Assembly: GCF_003413745.1 (NCBI RefSeq)
Contig: NZ_QVID01000001.1
Coordinates: forward strand, 1,178,001 to 1,242,000
Direction: 5' to 3'
DNA length: 64,000 nucleotides
DNA from: Marixanthomonas ophiurae
GTDB taxonomy: Bacteria; Bacteroidota; Bacteroidia; Flavobacteriales; Flavobacteriaceae
Each line of letters begins with the position of its first letter. Positions within the stretch are counted from its first letter, which is position 1. Under the pieces are notes generated by a model that had not been told where the DNA came from, did no database searches, and was given only the letters and a program-made list of their open reading frames with translations. Positions 1 to 10,253 of the stretch are shown piece after piece. The position numbers and the translations under genes were made by a program.

Positions 1-1600
1 TGTAAATTCACATCCACATTATTCTAATAGTGGTGATTTAGTGATTATACATAATGGAATTATAGAAAACTATGCTTCTATAAAAAAAGAATTAATCAAT
101 CGTGGTTATACATTTACTTCAGATACCGATACAGAAGTATTAGTAAACTTAATTGAAGAAGTAAAAAAGCAAGAAGATGTAAAGCTTGGAAAAGCAGTTC
201 AAATTGCTTTAAATCAGGTAGTTGGTGCTTATGCTATAGCGTTGTTTGATAAAAATAAGCCAGATGAAATTGTTGTTGCTAAGTTAGGAAGTCCGCTTGC
301 CATAGGTATTGGTGATGATGAGTTTTTTGTAGCTAGCGACGCTTCTCCTTTTATAGAATTTACAAAAAATGCGATTTACCTTGAAGACCAGCAAATGGCT
401 GTTATACGCCGAGGTCGTGAAGTTAAAGTACGAGAAATAAAAGACGATAAACTGGTTACTCCTTATATTCAAGAGCTTCAACTTAACTTAGAGCAGATTG
501 AAAAAGGTGGTTACGATCATTTTATGCTGAAAGAGATTTACGAGCAGCCATCAGTAATTAAAGATACATACAGAGGTCGCTTGTTAGCCGATAAAGGTAT
601 TGTTCGCCTAGGAGGACTGGAAGATCATATAAAGCGATTTACAAATGCAAACCGAATTATAATTGTTGCTTGTGGAACCTCATGGCATGCCGGTTTGGTA
701 GCCGAATATGTTTTTGAAGATTTAGTTAGAATACCAGTTGAGGTTGAATACGCTTCAGAGTTTAGATACAGAAACCCAATAATCACCGAAAAAGACGTGG
801 TAATTGCCATTTCACAAAGTGGTGAAACAGCCGATACTTTAGCAGCTATTAAACTCGCTAAACAAAAAGGTGCTTTTGTATATGGAGTGTGCAATGTGGT
901 TGGCTCTACTATTTCTAGGGAAACACATAGTGGTACTTACACACACGCTGGCCCTGAAATTGGAGTGGCATCAACCAAAGCATTTACTACACAAATAACA
1001 GTATTGACGATGATGGCCCTTAGATTAGCAAAATCTAAAGGGACACTATCACAAAGTGATTATATGCTGCACCTACGCGAACTGGATATGATTCCTGGAA
1101 AAGTAGAAGAAGCTTTACAGAGTGATGAAAAAATCAAAGAAATTGCAAAAGTATTTAAAGATGCTGCAAATTTCCTGTATTTAGGTAGAGGGTATAACTT
1201 CCCAGTTGCATTGGAAGGAGCTTTAAAGTTAAAAGAGATTTCATACATTCACGCTGAAGGGTATCCCGCGGCCGAAATGAAACACGGTCCCATCGCCTTG
1301 ATTGATGAGCAAATGCCAGTTGTGGTTATCGCAATCAATAACAACCATTACGAAAAAGTGGTTAGTAATATTCAGGAAATTAAATCCAGAGCAGGAAAAA
1401 TAATTGCCGTGGTAAGCGAAGGTGATACCACTGTAAAAGAAATGGCAGATTATGTTATGGAAGTTCCTGTTACCCCTGAAACGCTATCACCGTTGGTAAC
1501 CACCATCCCACTGCAATTGCTATCATATCATATTGCGGTTATGTTGGGCAGAGATGTAGATCAACCTCGAAATTTGGCAAAATCTGTTACAGTAGAATAA
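1..1600 (+). CDS. glmS: Glutamine-fructose-6-phosphate aminotransferase (isomerising), 5' truncated by window edge
   Basis: Makes glucosamine-6-phosphate from fructose-6-phosphate and glutamine, the entry step to UDP-GlcNAc for peptidoglycan and LPS. The frame is open from base 2 and already encodes the conserved NSHPH..NSGDL..HNGIIENY stretch of the N-terminal glutaminase domain, so the GTG at 41 is not the real start. The catalytic Cys and about 80 residues lie upstream of the window. Two SIS sugar-isomerase domains follow: one with VACGTSWHAG, SQSGETADT and ASTKAFT, the other with LGRGYNFPVALEGALKLKEI and AEMKHGPIAL. The C-terminus QPRNLAKSVTVE is the family's usual end. A strong terminator follows. 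Identification is certain; only the 5' end is missing. Confidence 0.97.
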   Translation, partial: VNSHPHYSNSGDLVIIHNGIIENYASIKKELINRGYTFTSDTDTEVLVNLIEEVKKQEDVKLGKAVQIALNQVVGAYAIALFDKNKPDEIVVAKLGSPLAIGIGDDEFFVASDASPFIEFTKNAIYLEDQQMAVIRRGREVKVREIKDDKLVTPYIQELQLNLEQIEKGGYDHFMLKEIYEQPSVIKDTYRGRLLADKGIVRLGGLEDHIKRFTNANRIIIVACGTSWHAGLVAEYVFEDLVRIPVEVEYASEFRYRNPIITEKDVVIAISQSGETADTLAAIKLAKQKGAFVYGVCNVVGSTISRETHSGTYTHAGPEIGVASTKAFTTQITVLTMMALRLAKSKGTLSQSDYMLHLRELDMIPGKVEEALQSDEKIKEIAKVFKDAANFLYLGRGYNFPVALEGALKLKEISYIHAEGYPAAEMKHGPIALIDEQMPVVVIAINNNHYEKVVSNIQEIKSRAGKIIAVVSEGDTTVKEMADYVMEVPVTPETLSPLVTTIPLQLLSYHIAVMLGRDVDQPRNLAKSVTVE

Positions 1601-1620
1601 CTAGATTTAATAATATTTTG

Positions 1621-1650
1621 AAAGCCTTCGTATTTTGCGAAGGCTTTTTT
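1621..1650 (+). terminator. Rho-independent terminator of glmS
   Basis: A perfect 10-bp stem, AAAGCCTTCG (1621-1630) with CGAAGGCTTT (1638-1647), has a 7-nt loop and is followed by T residues. It lies 20 bp after the glmS stop codon. Confidence 0.9.
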
Positions 1651-1732
1651 ATTTCCCTTCACCCAAGGTGTGTTAAAGTATATTTTTTGATGTATTTTTA
1701 GTATTTGTTTCTTTAATTCACGAGCTATTACT

Positions 1733-2455
1733 ATGAAAATCGTCAACCTCATTTCAGGTCCTAGAAATCTCTCTACTGCACTTATGTATTCATTTGCACA
1801 ACGGGATGATTTTAATGTTTTAGATGAACCTTTTTATGGGTATTATTTAAAAAATACGGAAACAGAAATAGACCATCCTGCATCTAGTGAAATTCTCCGT
1901 ACGATGGATTTAAAGGAAGAAGTCGTCATAGATAGTATTCAATCACTTTCAGGTTTGAAGCATGTTTTTGTAAAAGGAATGGCGCATCACTATATTAATA
2001 AGGAGCCTGATTTTTTTCTGAAATGGGACAATATTATTTTAATAAGGCATCCTGAAAAATTGCTTGCTTCGTTTTCAAAAGTGATTGAAAACCCAAAATT
2101 GGACGATATAGGGTTACAAAAAGCAGCAGAATTATTTTTATTTCTGAAAAAAAACGGACGCATTCCTATTGTAATCGATAGTGACGAATTGATGATAAAC
2201 CCTGAACGCTATTTAAAAAAGCTTTGTAAAAAATTAGATGTTTCATTTACTTCAAATATGCTCAGTTGGGAAAAAGGAGGCATTCCAGAAGATGGAGTTT
2301 GGGCGCCCTATTGGTATACAAACGTGCATAATTCCGAAGGGTTTCAGAAACAAAAGAAAACACATTCCGAACTTCCAAAACAATTAGAGCCTGTGCTAGA
2401 AGAGGCCATGATTTATTACAACACTTTAAAAAAACACATTCTTAAAAACGATTGA
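1733..2455 (+). CDS. Sulfotransferase-like P-loop protein paired with an aminotransferase
   Basis: 240-aa cytoplasmic protein. It opens with MKIVNLISGPRNLSTALMYS, where SGPRNLST matches the PAPS 5'-phosphate loop of sulfotransferases. A second region, WDNIILIRHPEKLLASF, resembles the 3'-phosphate motif (RHP...S). It fits the bacterial family usually labelled sulfotransferase-like domain protein, whose substrate is unknown. The ATG at 1733 gives a normal N-terminus. The next gene, a class IV aminotransferase, begins 2 nt after its stop, so the two are probably translationally coupled. It could act on a branched-chain amino or keto acid or a derivative, but that rests on gene order only. The family is likely; the reaction is not known. 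Confidence 0.75.
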   Translation: MKIVNLISGPRNLSTALMYSFAQRDDFNVLDEPFYGYYLKNTETEIDHPASSEILRTMDLKEEVVIDSIQSLSGLKHVFVKGMAHHYINKEPDFFLKWDNIILIRHPEKLLASFSKVIENPKLDDIGLQKAAELFLFLKKNGRIPIVIDSDELMINPERYLKKLCKKLDVSFTSNMLSWEKGGIPEDGVWAPYWYTNVHNSEGFQKQKKTHSELPKQLEPVLEEAMIYYNTLKKHILKND

Positions 2456-2457
2456 TT

Positions 2458-3354
2458 ATGTTACAACAATTTGACGAACGCAACCGCGATATTAAAGTAT
2501 TTATAAAGGACAAGCTGCATCATAGAGATGAAGCCAAAGTATCGGTTTTTGACAGCTCGGTACAAGGTGGCGATGCTGTTTGGGAAGGATTGCGGGTGTA
2601 TCCCGAAGGAGTGGTTTGTTTAGATAAACACCTTACTCGGTTGCACGAGAGTGCAAAAACATTAGCGTTTGTCGATATTCCATCTAAAAAAGCTATAAAA
2701 GAAGCCATTCAAAAAACACTCGATGCAAACGGTATGAATGATGAGGTGCACATCCGTTTAACGTTAACACGAGGGGAGAAAATTACCAGTGGTATGGATC
2801 CGCGTGTTAATCAAAATGGCTCTTGCTTAATAGTTTTAGCCGAATGGAAACCCTTGGTGTATGATAATAGTAGTGGTATTAAAGTGATAAGTACAAGTCA
2901 ACGTCGAAATGCCCCGCAGTTTTTAGATAGTAAAATTCATCATGCGAATCTTCTTAATAATATTCTTGCAAAAATACAGGCCAATGTAGCTGGCAAAGAC
3001 GCTGGGCTTATGTTAGATGAACGTGGTTTTGTAGCCGAGTTAAATGGAAGCAATATTTTTATGGTAAAAGAAGGTGTAATTTATACGCCGTATGCTCACG
3101 CTTGCTTGCCAGGTATTACCCGCGGAACTGTTATAGAATTATGTAAGGAAAACAATATACCTATTGAGGAAGCAGATCTTACGCTTTCACAATTGTACAA
3201 TGCAGACGGTGTTTTTGCCACAGGAACAATGGGAGAACTTACTCCAATTATAGAAATTGATGGCAGAGCTATTCTTGATAAAAATGAATTACAACAAAAA
3301 ATAAGATCGTTATTTAAAAACAACATAAAGGGATATTGTGAAAAATTAACATAA
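2458..3354 (+). CDS. Class IV PLP aminotransferase, branched-chain amino acid aminotransferase-like
   Basis: 298 aa from the ATG at 2458 (MLQQFDERNRD). The open frame extends two codons further to a TTG, but that would overlap the upstream stop, so ATG is preferred. Fold-type IV features include QGGDAVWEGLRVY near the N-terminus, the SKIHHANLLNN segment around residue 160 holding the probable PLP lysine, a phosphate-binding ELNGSNIFMV segment and PGITRGTVIEL. It resembles IlvE and D-amino acid aminotransferase relatives; branched-chain substrates are the most likely. Sequence alone does not separate IlvE from 4-amino-4-deoxychorismate lyase-like paralogues, so no symbol is given. It is the second gene of a two-gene operon with the sulfotransferase-like protein. 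Confidence 0.8.
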   Translation: MLQQFDERNRDIKVFIKDKLHHRDEAKVSVFDSSVQGGDAVWEGLRVYPEGVVCLDKHLTRLHESAKTLAFVDIPSKKAIKEAIQKTLDANGMNDEVHIRLTLTRGEKITSGMDPRVNQNGSCLIVLAEWKPLVYDNSSGIKVISTSQRRNAPQFLDSKIHHANLLNNILAKIQANVAGKDAGLMLDERGFVAELNGSNIFMVKEGVIYTPYAHACLPGITRGTVIELCKENNIPIEEADLTLSQLYNADGVFATGTMGELTPIIEIDGRAILDKNELQQKIRSLFKNNIKGYCEKLT

Positions 3355-3407
3355 TTTTAAAAAAATTCATATCTTTCATATTAAATCGTATAACTAACTG
3401 AAAGATT

Positions 3408-6164
3408 ATGAAAAAAACTTTACTCTTCTTATGTCTACTTGTATTAAGTAGTGTTGCATTTTCACAAACAAAAATTACGGGAACCGTTACCGATCAGAAT
3501 CAAGTACCTATTTTAGGTGCTAACATTATTATAGTGGGTACCAATACAGGTACTGTTTCAGATTATGACGGTAATTTTTTACTTACGGTCAACCAAGAAC
3601 CACCCTTCACTCTGCAAGTTAGTAGTGTGGGATTTCAATCGGTAACTGAGGAAGTCACGGCTTTAGATCAAGACTTATTAATTGTATTGCCTGAAGGGGA
3701 CAAATTGGATGAGGTAATTATTTCAGCTTCCAGAACTCCAGAAAGTGTCCGTGAATCGCCCGTAACCATTGAGCGTATCGATGCTCGCGATATTGAGAAT
3801 AGTTCGTCTCCAAACTTCTACACTAGTCTTGAAAATTTAAAGGGTATCGATGTTAACAAAGGGGGATTGACTTATAATTCAGTAAACGCGAGGGGCTTTG
3901 CTGGTTTTGCCAATACACGCTTTGTTCAACTCGTTGATGGTATGGATAATGCATCACCAGCGTTGAACTTTGTGATTGGAAACTTTCTAGGAGTTAATGA
4001 GCTCGATGTGCAAAGTGTTGAAATATTACCTGGAGCATCCTCTGCCTTATATGGTGCTAATGCTTTTAACGGTATTCTTTTTATGACTACCAAAAGCCCA
4101 TTTGATGATCAAGGCATAAGTGTGTACTATAAGACAGGAATTACTAGTCAAGAAGCGGCTGGTGATAACCGTTTTTACGATTTTGGAATCCGCGCCGCTC
4201 ATAAGTTTAGCGATAAAGTGGCGGCGAAAGCATCGTTTTCTTATTTAAATGGAACTGATTGGTTTGCGACAGATTATAGCCAATATACCTTGAACGAACC
4301 AGGAGAATCCGACTTTATATTACCGTTCCGTTCTGGTTTAGCTCACGATGGAATTAATATTTATGGAGATGAAGTGGCAACCGATATTAATGCCGTAGCG
4401 CAATCTTTAGAGGCAGCAGGTCTTATTCCTCCAGGGGCAAGTGCCTTGGTGCCATCTGTATTGGTAGGAAGAACAGGTTATCAGGAAAGAGATATTACAG
4501 ATTATGAAGCCGTCAATGGAAAGGCAGATTTTTCATTGAACTTTCGACCTTTCAACAATAGTAATACAGAGATTATATTGAATTCAAGACTTGGTTTTGG
4601 TAATTCTATCTATCAAGGAGCGAGTCGCTATCAGCTTAAAAACTTCCTGTTACAACAACACAAACTAGAGGTTAAAGGTGATGACTTTTTTGTACGCGGA
4701 TATGCTACTACTGAAACAGCTGGTGATTCTTATGATATGCGTTTTACAGGAATTAACATAAATCGTATTAATGCCTCAGAATGGTTTGGAACATACGTAG
4801 GGGCTTATTTAACCGGAGTTACTACAGGCGCTACACCAGAACAAGCACATGCAGGAGCCCGAGTTTTTGCCGATGAAAATGTAACCCTTCAGCCTGGAAC
4901 TCCTGAGTTTAAAGCTGCTTTTGATAAAGTAACCTCAAACCCCGATGTAAGTGTAGGGTCTAAATTTGTAGATAATTCAAAAATGTATGTAGGTGAAGGA
5001 AATTATAATTTTAAAACGTTGCTCAACGATGCAATGGACCTTCAGGTTGGAGGCTCTTTCAGAAGATATTCTTTAGATTCTGGAGGAACTATTTTTACTG
5101 ATTACGACGGTCCTATTGAATATGATGAATATGGAGCGTATGTACAAGGAATAAAGAAATTCTTAGACGACAGACTTAAATTAACAGGATCTATTCGGTA
5201 TGATAAGTCAAATAGATTTGATCCAAGTTATTCTCCAAGAGTTTCTGTGGTGTACTCAGCAGGTGAAAATAAAAACCATAACTTCAGGGCTTCTTTTCAA
5301 ACAGGATTTAGAAACCCAGATACACAATCCCAATTTATAGGGTTGAATGTTGGGCGTGCCATTCTTGTAGGTTCAGCTGAAGATAACCTAGATCGCCGTC
5401 TACCTGGCACCAATTTAACAGGACGGGACGCTTATTTTGATTCGTACTCCTTGGCTTCGGTAACGGCTTTCACTCAATCAGGCGATCCTTCATTGCTGGT
5501 TCCGGTACAGACCCCTTTGGTTGAACAGGAAAAAGTTTCGGCTTTTGATGTAGGTTACCGCGGACAATTAGATAGAATATTTTTAGATATAAACGCCTAT
5601 TACAATATTTATGATGGCTTTATAAGCAGTAAATTGGTTGTAACTCCAAGAAGTGGAAGTGCTTTCGACGCATCTGGTATTGGTGATTTAGCAATAGGGA
5701 ATTTTGATGTATTTCAATTATATACCAATTCGCAAGCAGATGTATCTTCTTATGGTGTAGTAACAGGATTGTCAACTAAATTCGCTGAAAACTATCAAGT
5801 AGGATTGAGTTATACGTATGCAAAATTTGATTTTGATCAAGCTTCCGATCCAGATTTCAGGGCTGCCTTTAATACTCCAGAGCATCAAGTGAAATTTTCT
5901 TTTGGAAACCCAGAAGTATTTAAAAACTTCGGGTTTAATATTAATGCCCGATGGAGTGATGAGTTTTTATGGGAATCTACTATTGCAAATGCTATAATAG
6001 ATTCTAGAACCGTTCTGGATGCGCAGATAAATTATGCTATTCCAAAACTTAAGTCGGTCATTAAAGTTGGTGGAACAAACATTGGCGGTGAGGAATATCG
6101 AAGTGCTCCTGGCGCTGGTTCTATAGGGTCGCAATATTATATTTCATTGACTATTAATAATTAA
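3408..6164 (+). CDS. TonB-dependent outer membrane receptor with N-terminal carboxypeptidase-regulatory-like domain
   Basis: 918 aa. A signal peptide (MKKTLLFLCLLVLSSVAFSQ) is followed by a CarboxypepD_reg-like beta-sandwich at about residues 22-105 (GTVTDQNQVPILGANI...TDYDGNF type). The plug at about 110-235 has LDEVIISASRTPESVRESP, DGMDNASP, EILPGASSALYGANAFNGILFMTTK. A 22-strand barrel runs to the C-terminus. The KITGTVTD-GANI-TVSDYDGNF layout is typical of Bacteroidota receptors. The ligand cannot be read from the sequence. It lacks the SusC-specific SusD partner and has no lipoprotein beside it. It is a single-gene unit with its own terminator. Confidence 0.92.
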   Translation: MKKTLLFLCLLVLSSVAFSQTKITGTVTDQNQVPILGANIIIVGTNTGTVSDYDGNFLLTVNQEPPFTLQVSSVGFQSVTEEVTALDQDLLIVLPEGDKLDEVIISASRTPESVRESPVTIERIDARDIENSSSPNFYTSLENLKGIDVNKGGLTYNSVNARGFAGFANTRFVQLVDGMDNASPALNFVIGNFLGVNELDVQSVEILPGASSALYGANAFNGILFMTTKSPFDDQGISVYYKTGITSQEAAGDNRFYDFGIRAAHKFSDKVAAKASFSYLNGTDWFATDYSQYTLNEPGESDFILPFRSGLAHDGINIYGDEVATDINAVAQSLEAAGLIPPGASALVPSVLVGRTGYQERDITDYEAVNGKADFSLNFRPFNNSNTEIILNSRLGFGNSIYQGASRYQLKNFLLQQHKLEVKGDDFFVRGYATTETAGDSYDMRFTGININRINASEWFGTYVGAYLTGVTTGATPEQAHAGARVFADENVTLQPGTPEFKAAFDKVTSNPDVSVGSKFVDNSKMYVGEGNYNFKTLLNDAMDLQVGGSFRRYSLDSGGTIFTDYDGPIEYDEYGAYVQGIKKFLDDRLKLTGSIRYDKSNRFDPSYSPRVSVVYSAGENKNHNFRASFQTGFRNPDTQSQFIGLNVGRAILVGSAEDNLDRRLPGTNLTGRDAYFDSYSLASVTAFTQSGDPSLLVPVQTPLVEQEKVSAFDVGYRGQLDRIFLDINAYYNIYDGFISSKLVVTPRSGSAFDASGIGDLAIGNFDVFQLYTNSQADVSSYGVVTGLSTKFAENYQVGLSYTYAKFDFDQASDPDFRAAFNTPEHQVKFSFGNPEVFKNFGFNINARWSDEFLWESTIANAIIDSRTVLDAQINYAIPKLKSVIKVGGTNIGGEEYRSAPGAGSIGSQYYISLTINN

Positions 6165-6202
6165 CATATATACTTTTTTAATAGATTGACCTTTATATAA
6201 TC

Positions 6203-6236
6203 AAAAAAACCCGAGGAACTATCTCCTCGGGTTTTT
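6203..6236 (+). terminator. Rho-independent terminator after the TonB receptor
   Basis: CCCGAGGA (6210-6217) pairs with TCCTCGGG (6224-6231) around a 6-nt loop. The stem is flanked by seven A on the left and five T on the right, so it can work in either direction. Confidence 0.9.
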
Positions 6237-6270
6237 CATATGTATGAAACCTTAAATTATTTTATGGTAT

Positions 6271-6338
6271 TCACTTTAGATAAAGTGACGTATTTTTTTC
6301 TGAAACATGAAGTCATAATATTCTGATAGCTATCAGAA
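6271..6338. repeat. Two perfect palindromes upstream of atpD
   Basis: The 6165-6511 interval has no credible gene. Besides the terminator and the atpD promoter it holds two perfect palindromes. TCACTTTA-GA-TAAAGTGA (6271-6288) is followed after 4 nt by a T run (6292-6299) and could be a second, weaker terminator. TTCTGATAGCTATCAGAA (6321-6338) has no T run and looks more like a protein-binding site. Their function is unknown. Confidence 0.5.
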
Positions 6339-6418
6339 AGATGTTTTAATTGACTTTTATTGAAAATAAATAATAAATAGCACTATTTGAAGCAGAGTTA
6401 AAAATTCACTAATTTCCA

Positions 6419-6450
6419 TTGCGTAATTTAAACAGAAAAAACTATCTTTG
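6419..6450 (+). promoter_or_regulatory. Bacteroidota-type promoter of atpDC
   Basis: TTG at 6419-6421 and TATCTTTG at 6443-6450 (consensus TAnnTTTG) are separated by 21 nt, the spacing known for Bacteroides and Flavobacterium primary-sigma promoters. Transcription would start near 6456, leaving an untranslated leader of about 55 nt before atpD. Confidence 0.7.
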
Positions 6451-6490
6451 CACCGTTCAAAAACAGGGTGATAATTGCACCCTTAGATAA

Positions 6491-8017
<1,527 letters not shown>

Positions 8018-8022
8018 AAATA

Positions 8023-8078
8023 GATTTGAGAGATGAGTACTGAGATAGTAGAGTATCTTAGTACTCATCTCTCAAATC
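8023..8078. repeat. Long perfect hairpin between atpD and atpC
   Basis: GATTTGAGAGATGAGTACT (8023-8041) is the exact reverse complement of 8060-8078. The helix continues inward through GAGATA/TATCTT (8042-8047 with 8054-8059, one G-T pair), giving about 25 bp with a 6-nt loop. No T tract follows, so it is not a standard terminator. It fills most of the 76-bp gap between two co-transcribed genes. Confidence 0.8.
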
Positions 8079-8093
8079 TCAATACTAAAATAT

Positions 8094-8369
8094 ATGTATT
8101 TAGAAATAGTAACCCCAGAAGCATTATTGGTAAGTGGCGAAGTAGATTCGGTAACAGTACCAGGAGTAGAAGGTGAGTTTCAAATGTTGAACAATCACGC
8201 TCCTATCGTTTCTGTTTTAGCGAAAGGAAAAGTAAAGTTCTCCGGAAGTCCTACTATAGCTGAAGGATTTGAAAATAAATTCAGTAAAGAAGATGGGAAA
8301 TGGGTACTTGAAATTACCAGCGGAACCATTGAAATGAATAACAATAAAGTGATAGTGTTGGCAGATTAA
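8094..8369 (+). CDS. atpC: F1Fo ATP synthase subunit epsilon, short form
   Basis: 91 aa. MYLEIVTPEALLVSGEVDSVTVPGVEGEFQ.. is the beta-sandwich domain of epsilon, which binds gamma and the c-ring in the central stalk. The protein ends after this domain, so the two-helix C-terminal region that inhibits ATPase activity in E. coli (about 139 aa) is absent. Short epsilons are common in Bacteroidota. It lies 76 bp after atpD, separated by the long hairpin, and is followed by a strong terminator, so it closes the operon. Confidence 0.93.
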   Translation: MYLEIVTPEALLVSGEVDSVTVPGVEGEFQMLNNHAPIVSVLAKGKVKFSGSPTIAEGFENKFSKEDGKWVLEITSGTIEMNNNKVIVLAD

Positions 8370-8393
8370 ACAGCATACATTAAAATAATTACA

Positions 8394-8427
8394 CCCCAAA
8401 TTTCAAATATGAAATTTGGGGTTTTTT
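8394..8427 (+). terminator. Rho-independent terminator of atpDC
   Basis: An 11-bp perfect stem, CCCCAAATTTC (8394-8404) with GAAATTTGGGG (8411-8421), has a 6-nt loop and a T6 tail. Confidence 0.92.
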
Positions 8428-8450
8428 ATTAAAGTGTGTATTATTGATTA

Positions 8451-8927
8451 GTGAATAAACAAGACGTTTATATTTCCGAAGGAAATCGGCCTCTGTGGCA
8501 TAGAATTATAGCTGCGCTTTGCTATACTCTTATGCTAGTCTGCGCTTACAAATTTATTATACAACCAAATATTAGCTGGCTATACGGGGCAAGTTTTCTT
8601 TTTTCAACAGGGGTGACGTTTTCCTTGGTTAGAGACTATCATTTTGATTTCGAAAACAAAAAGTATAAAGTTGAAAAGTGTGTTGGTCCTTTAAAATTTG
8701 GTAAATGGAAAGCTTTTAAAAAGTTAGAGTATATCTCAATTTTTAAAAACGGAAAAGGGTTTTACGAAGTTAATCTTTGGTACAATAGAAACAAACATTT
8801 TAATATAACTACGCTCGATACTTTTCAAGACTGTTTTGAAATAGGGAAAAGTATTGCAGAAAAACTTAAAATCAACTTTTTAGATGCTGCCACAGATCCA
8901 AGAAACTCTCTTTGGATTAAGCTATAA
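8451..8927 (+). CDS. Hypothetical two-helix membrane protein
   Basis: 158 aa with a GTG start at 8451; a stop lies two codons upstream and no earlier start exists. After a short N-terminus (MNKQDVYISEGNRPLWHR), two hydrophobic helices at about residues 17-37 and 42-58 form a membrane hairpin. A soluble domain of about 95 residues follows, with alternating strands (FDFENKKYKVEKCVGPLKFGKWKAFKKLEYISIF). The layout suggests a small membrane-anchored PH-like or regulator-like domain, but I recognise no family and assign no function. It follows the atpC terminator and converges on nhaA with a 6-bp gap. Confidence 0.7.
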   Translation: MNKQDVYISEGNRPLWHRIIAALCYTLMLVCAYKFIIQPNISWLYGASFLFSTGVTFSLVRDYHFDFENKKYKVEKCVGPLKFGKWKAFKKLEYISIFKNGKGFYEVNLWYNRNKHFNITTLDTFQDCFEIGKSIAEKLKINFLDAATDPRNSLWIKL

Positions 8928-8933
8928 TTTCAT

Positions 8934-10253
8934 TTAATGAGGAGCAGATGCCTTTTCTTCTTCTTTCTTTTTAAGCTGGATACGTAAAATAAAATAACCC
9001 GCTATACCTGCGACTACTGTTCCTAATAATATACCAATTTTCGAGGTAGTTAATAAATCGTCTGAGCGGAAAGCTAATTCGGCTATAAAGAGTGACATGG
9101 TAAAACCTACCCCTCCTAAAAAGCTAACCCCTATAATTTGTTTAAAATTAATTCCAGTAGGTAATACGGCAATTTTTAGCTTATAAGCTAAATAGCTAAA
9201 GAGAGAAATTCCAATTACTTTTCCTGCAACCATAGCAATGGCTATTTGCGAGATAAGCTGTGTTTCGTTTAATGAATCAAGATTGATAGTGATTCCGGCA
9301 TTAGCGAGTGCAAATACGGGCATTATGACAATGGCTACCCAGCCACTAAGACCATTTTCTAATTGCTGCATGGGTGTTTGTACACGGTCGGTTATTAAAT
9401 TTATTCTATCAACTGCATCTTGTTGTTTGTTGGAGAGTACAAATTTTCTAGCTTTTGTTTTTTCAAAAACATTAAGAGAGCTTCGTATTTCTTTAAAAAA
9501 GTTATCCAGATTCATATTTCTGGCTGAAGGAATTACTAATGCTAATAAAACCCCTGCAATTGTAGGATGTATTCCAGATTTCAAGAAAAGAATCCAAACA
9601 GCAATACCACAAATAAGCAATAAGTATTTTGAGTGAAATTTTTTGTAGGCCAAAAAAGCTAAAAAAGTTAAAATGCCAAGCGCAATAAATAAATAGGAGA
9701 GGTGCATCTCATGACTATAAAAAGTTGCAATTACCAAAATGGCACCAATATCGTCAATAATAGCGAAGGTTGTCAAAAATATTTTCAGTCCCAAGGGTAC
9801 GCGTTTACCTAATAAATTGAGTATTCCCAATGAAAAGGCAATGTCTGTGGCCATAGGGATACCCCACCCCGAAGCACCTCGATCTTGATCGTGTAGTAAT
9901 AAGAAAATGGCAATAGGCACTACAATGCCACCTAAAGCCGCAAAAATAGGCATGGAAGCCTTCCGCATAGTAGTAAGCTCTCCATCGAGTATTTCCCTTT
10001 TAATTTCCAATCCTACATAAAAGAAAAAGATGGTCATTAACCCATCATTTACCCAGAGGTATAGCGGTTTTTCAATAATAAAATCTGTATTACTAAAACC
10101 AATGGCAAATGTTTCACTCCAGAAAGTATGATAGCTTTCTTGCCAAGGTGAATTTGCCCAAACCAAAGCAATGACCGTAAATAGGATAAGGATGTAACTC
10201 CCCGAAGTTGAACTGTTTATGAATGTTTCGACGGGGTTTTTGGCTATTTTCAA
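8934..10253 (-). CDS. nhaA: Na+/H+ antiporter NhaA
   Basis: 439-aa inner membrane antiporter that exports Na+ in exchange for protons, giving pH and salt tolerance. The transport aspartates are present: D137 in MATDIAFSLG, and the D167-D168 pair in TTFAIIDDIGAILVIATFYS, equivalent to D133 and D163/D164 of E. coli NhaA. About 12 hydrophobic segments can be followed. It is longer than the 388-aa E. coli protein, with a charged loop around residues 250-300 and a Lys/Glu-rich tail. The gene is monocistronic on the minus strand. A sodium antiporter fits a marine lifestyle. Confidence 0.95.
   Translation of the reverse strand: MKIAKNPVETFINSSTSGSYILILFTVIALVWANSPWQESYHTFWSETFAIGFSNTDFIIEKPLYLWVNDGLMTIFFFYVGLEIKREILDGELTTMRKASMPIFAALGGIVVPIAIFLLLHDQDRGASGWGIPMATDIAFSLGILNLLGKRVPLGLKIFLTTFAIIDDIGAILVIATFYSHEMHLSYLFIALGILTFLAFLAYKKFHSKYLLLICGIAVWILFLKSGIHPTIAGVLLALVIPSARNMNLDNFFKEIRSSLNVFEKTKARKFVLSNKQQDAVDRINLITDRVQTPMQQLENGLSGWVAIVIMPVFALANAGITINLDSLNETQLISQIAIAMVAGKVIGISLFSYLAYKLKIAVLPTGINFKQIIGVSFLGGVGFTMSLFIAELAFRSDDLLTTSKIGILLGTVVAGIAGYFILRIQLKKKEEEKASAPH

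Noticed and set aside
6240-6326. 28-codon frame between the TonB receptor terminator and atpD
   Set aside because: Overlaps the palindromes, no promoter or coding pattern; consistent with chance in AT-rich DNA.
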